From: Pseudarthrobacter sp. NamE5
Lineage (GTDB): Bacteria > Actinomycetota > Actinomycetes > Actinomycetales > Micrococcaceae
Assembly: GCF_005796225.1 (NCBI RefSeq)
Contig: NZ_VAHO01000001.1
Coordinates: 310,001-374,000, forward strand
Length of the DNA: 64,000 nt
Direction: 5' to 3'
The notes under the pieces were generated by a model. The model searched no databases. It was not told the DNA's origin and was given only the letters and a program-made list of their open reading frames with translations. The first letter of the stretch is position 1. Each line of letters begins with the position of its first letter. A program made the translations under genes and the position numbers. Of this stretch, positions 63,082-64,000 are shown one piece after another.

Positions 63082-64000
63082 ATGGGATACACAACTATTG
63101 ATGAGGCGCCGATGCCTCAACCTCCGGCAGAACCGGTTACCCCTAACGAGGTAATTCGCACCGATGTCGCCATCATCGGTTCCGGAATGGGCGGAGGAAC
63201 GATGGCCTACGCCCTGAAGGATTCCGGGGCTAAGATCCTCGTCATCGAACGCGGCCACCGGCTTCCATCCGAACCGGAAAACTCCGACCTGAACGAGGTC
63301 TACCTCAAGGGCCGCTACAAGAACGCCGACACCTGGTACAACGGGCGCACAGGAGCCGGATTCAAGCCGGGCGTCTACTACTGGGTCGGCGGAAACACGA
63401 AAGTGTACGGAGCCTGCCTGCCCAGGTTTCGAGCCAGCGACTTCGAAGAAACGCAGCACCAGGACGGGACATCCCCAGCCTGGCCCTTCAGCTACGCGGA
63501 CCTCGAGCCCTACTACACCCGTGCAGAGGAACTGTTCCAGGTTCACGGGCAGATCGGCGAAGACCCCACTGAGCCGCCGCATTCAAAGGCCTACCCCTAC
63601 CCCGCCCTGGATCACGAACCGGCAATCCAGGACCTCGCGGACTCCTTCCGAAGGCAGGGCCTGCACCCGTTCCGGATGGCCAACGGCCTGGACGCCGACA
63701 CACCCGAAAAGCGTGCCCTATGCGCCACGAGCGACGGTGCACCCAACGAGGCCGGGCTAAAAGCTGACGCCGAGAAGGTCACCGTTGATCCGGCTCTCGC
63801 AAGCGGCAATGTCACCTTGATGACCGACACCAAGGTCACCCGCCTGGTCGCTTCACCCGACGGACAGACAATTCTCGCTGCGCTGGCCGAGAACAACGGC
63901 CGGGTCATCCGCATCGAAGCCGACAAGTTCATCCTCGCCGCTGGAGCCGTGAATTCGGCCGCCCTGCTGCTGCGCTCAGCAACCCCGGAGAACCCGCGCG
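63082..64000 (+). CDS. GMC-family sugar/glycoside oxidase (C-terminus off window)
   Basis: At least 306 residues, cut by the right edge. An ATG at 63082 or the GTG at 63073 that overlaps the GH88 stop can start it. FAD Rossmann motif DVAIIGSGMGGGTMAYALKD, ERGHRLPSEPENSDLNEV, then the FAD loop YYWVGGNTKVYGACLPRFR, and YPYPALDHEPAIQDLADSFR with QGLHPFRMANGLD. The pattern resembles pyranose 2-oxidase-related GMC enzymes, including glycoside 3-oxidases from Pseudarthrobacter and related CarA-type enzymes of C-glycoside pathways. It would oxidise the sugar of a glycoside to the 3-keto form. Its catalytic His lies beyond the window. Confidence 0.85.
   Translation, partial: MGYTTIDEAPMPQPPAEPVTPNEVIRTDVAIIGSGMGGGTMAYALKDSGAKILVIERGHRLPSEPENSDLNEVYLKGRYKNADTWYNGRTGAGFKPGVYYWVGGNTKVYGACLPRFRASDFEETQHQDGTSPAWPFSYADLEPYYTRAEELFQVHGQIGEDPTEPPHSKAYPYPALDHEPAIQDLADSFRRQGLHPFRMANGLDADTPEKRALCATSDGAPNEAGLKADAEKVTVDPALASGNVTLMTDTKVTRLVASPDGQTILAALAENNGRVIRIEADKFILAAGAVNSAALLLRSATPENPR

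Noticed and set aside
1..64000. CRISPR arrays, rRNA, tRNA genes and insertion sequences
   Set aside because: No regularly spaced repeats, conserved RNA motifs or transposase reading frames were found on either strand.

Overview
The window looks like a chromosome segment from a high-GC actinobacterium of the Arthrobacter / Pseudarthrobacter / Paenarthrobacter group. The reasons are GC-rich codon use with frequent GTG and TTG starts, LGFP-repeat surface protein architecture, a copper amine oxidase that matches my memory of Arthrobacter globiformis histamine oxidase, and a GMC oxidase of the Pseudarthrobacter glycoside 3-oxidase type. No rRNA, tRNA, CRISPR array or insertion sequence was recognised.

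Region 1 (1-6 kb) carries a secreted LGFP-repeat protein running off the left edge and a secreted M1-type metallopeptidase. Region 2 (about 5.8-21.6 kb) is accessory. It holds a serine resolvase, small unknown proteins, a pair of related secreted proteins (one frameshifted), a helicase-associated-domain protein, and an amino-acid-type ABC operon with RidA, an FMN 2-hydroxyacid oxidase and a divergent PucR regulator. Five 28-bp sites with the 11-6-11 layout of XerC/XerD dif sites lie only in the gaps of this region and divide it into modules. This is the most unusual signal in the window.

Region 3 (21.7-45.8 kb) can be read as a histamine catabolic island. It has aldehyde dehydrogenase, NCS1 permease, amidohydrolase, histamine oxidase with a TetR regulator, flavin monooxygenase, an FdhF/YdeP-type molybdoenzyme with an MFS transporter and LysR regulator, then RidA, DUF1028, M20 amidohydrolase and aspartate ammonia-lyase. 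Together these could take histamine through imidazoleacetate and N-formylaspartate to fumarate, with formate as by-product. Decayed moeA-like and sugar-isomerase genes lie between them.

Region 4 (46-64 kb) is a divergent sugar / sugar-acid / glycoside catabolic locus around a LacI regulator. Leftward are a sugar ABC importer, a PfkB (KDG-type) kinase, a KDPG-type aldolase and a fumarate-reductase-like flavoprotein. Rightward are a Gfo/Idh/MocA dehydrogenase, an acyl-CoA transferase, a gluconate-dehydrogenase-subunit-3/GMC fusion, enoyl-CoA hydratase, aldehyde dehydrogenase, a GH88 unsaturated glucuronyl hydrolase and a second GMC oxidase cut by the right edge.
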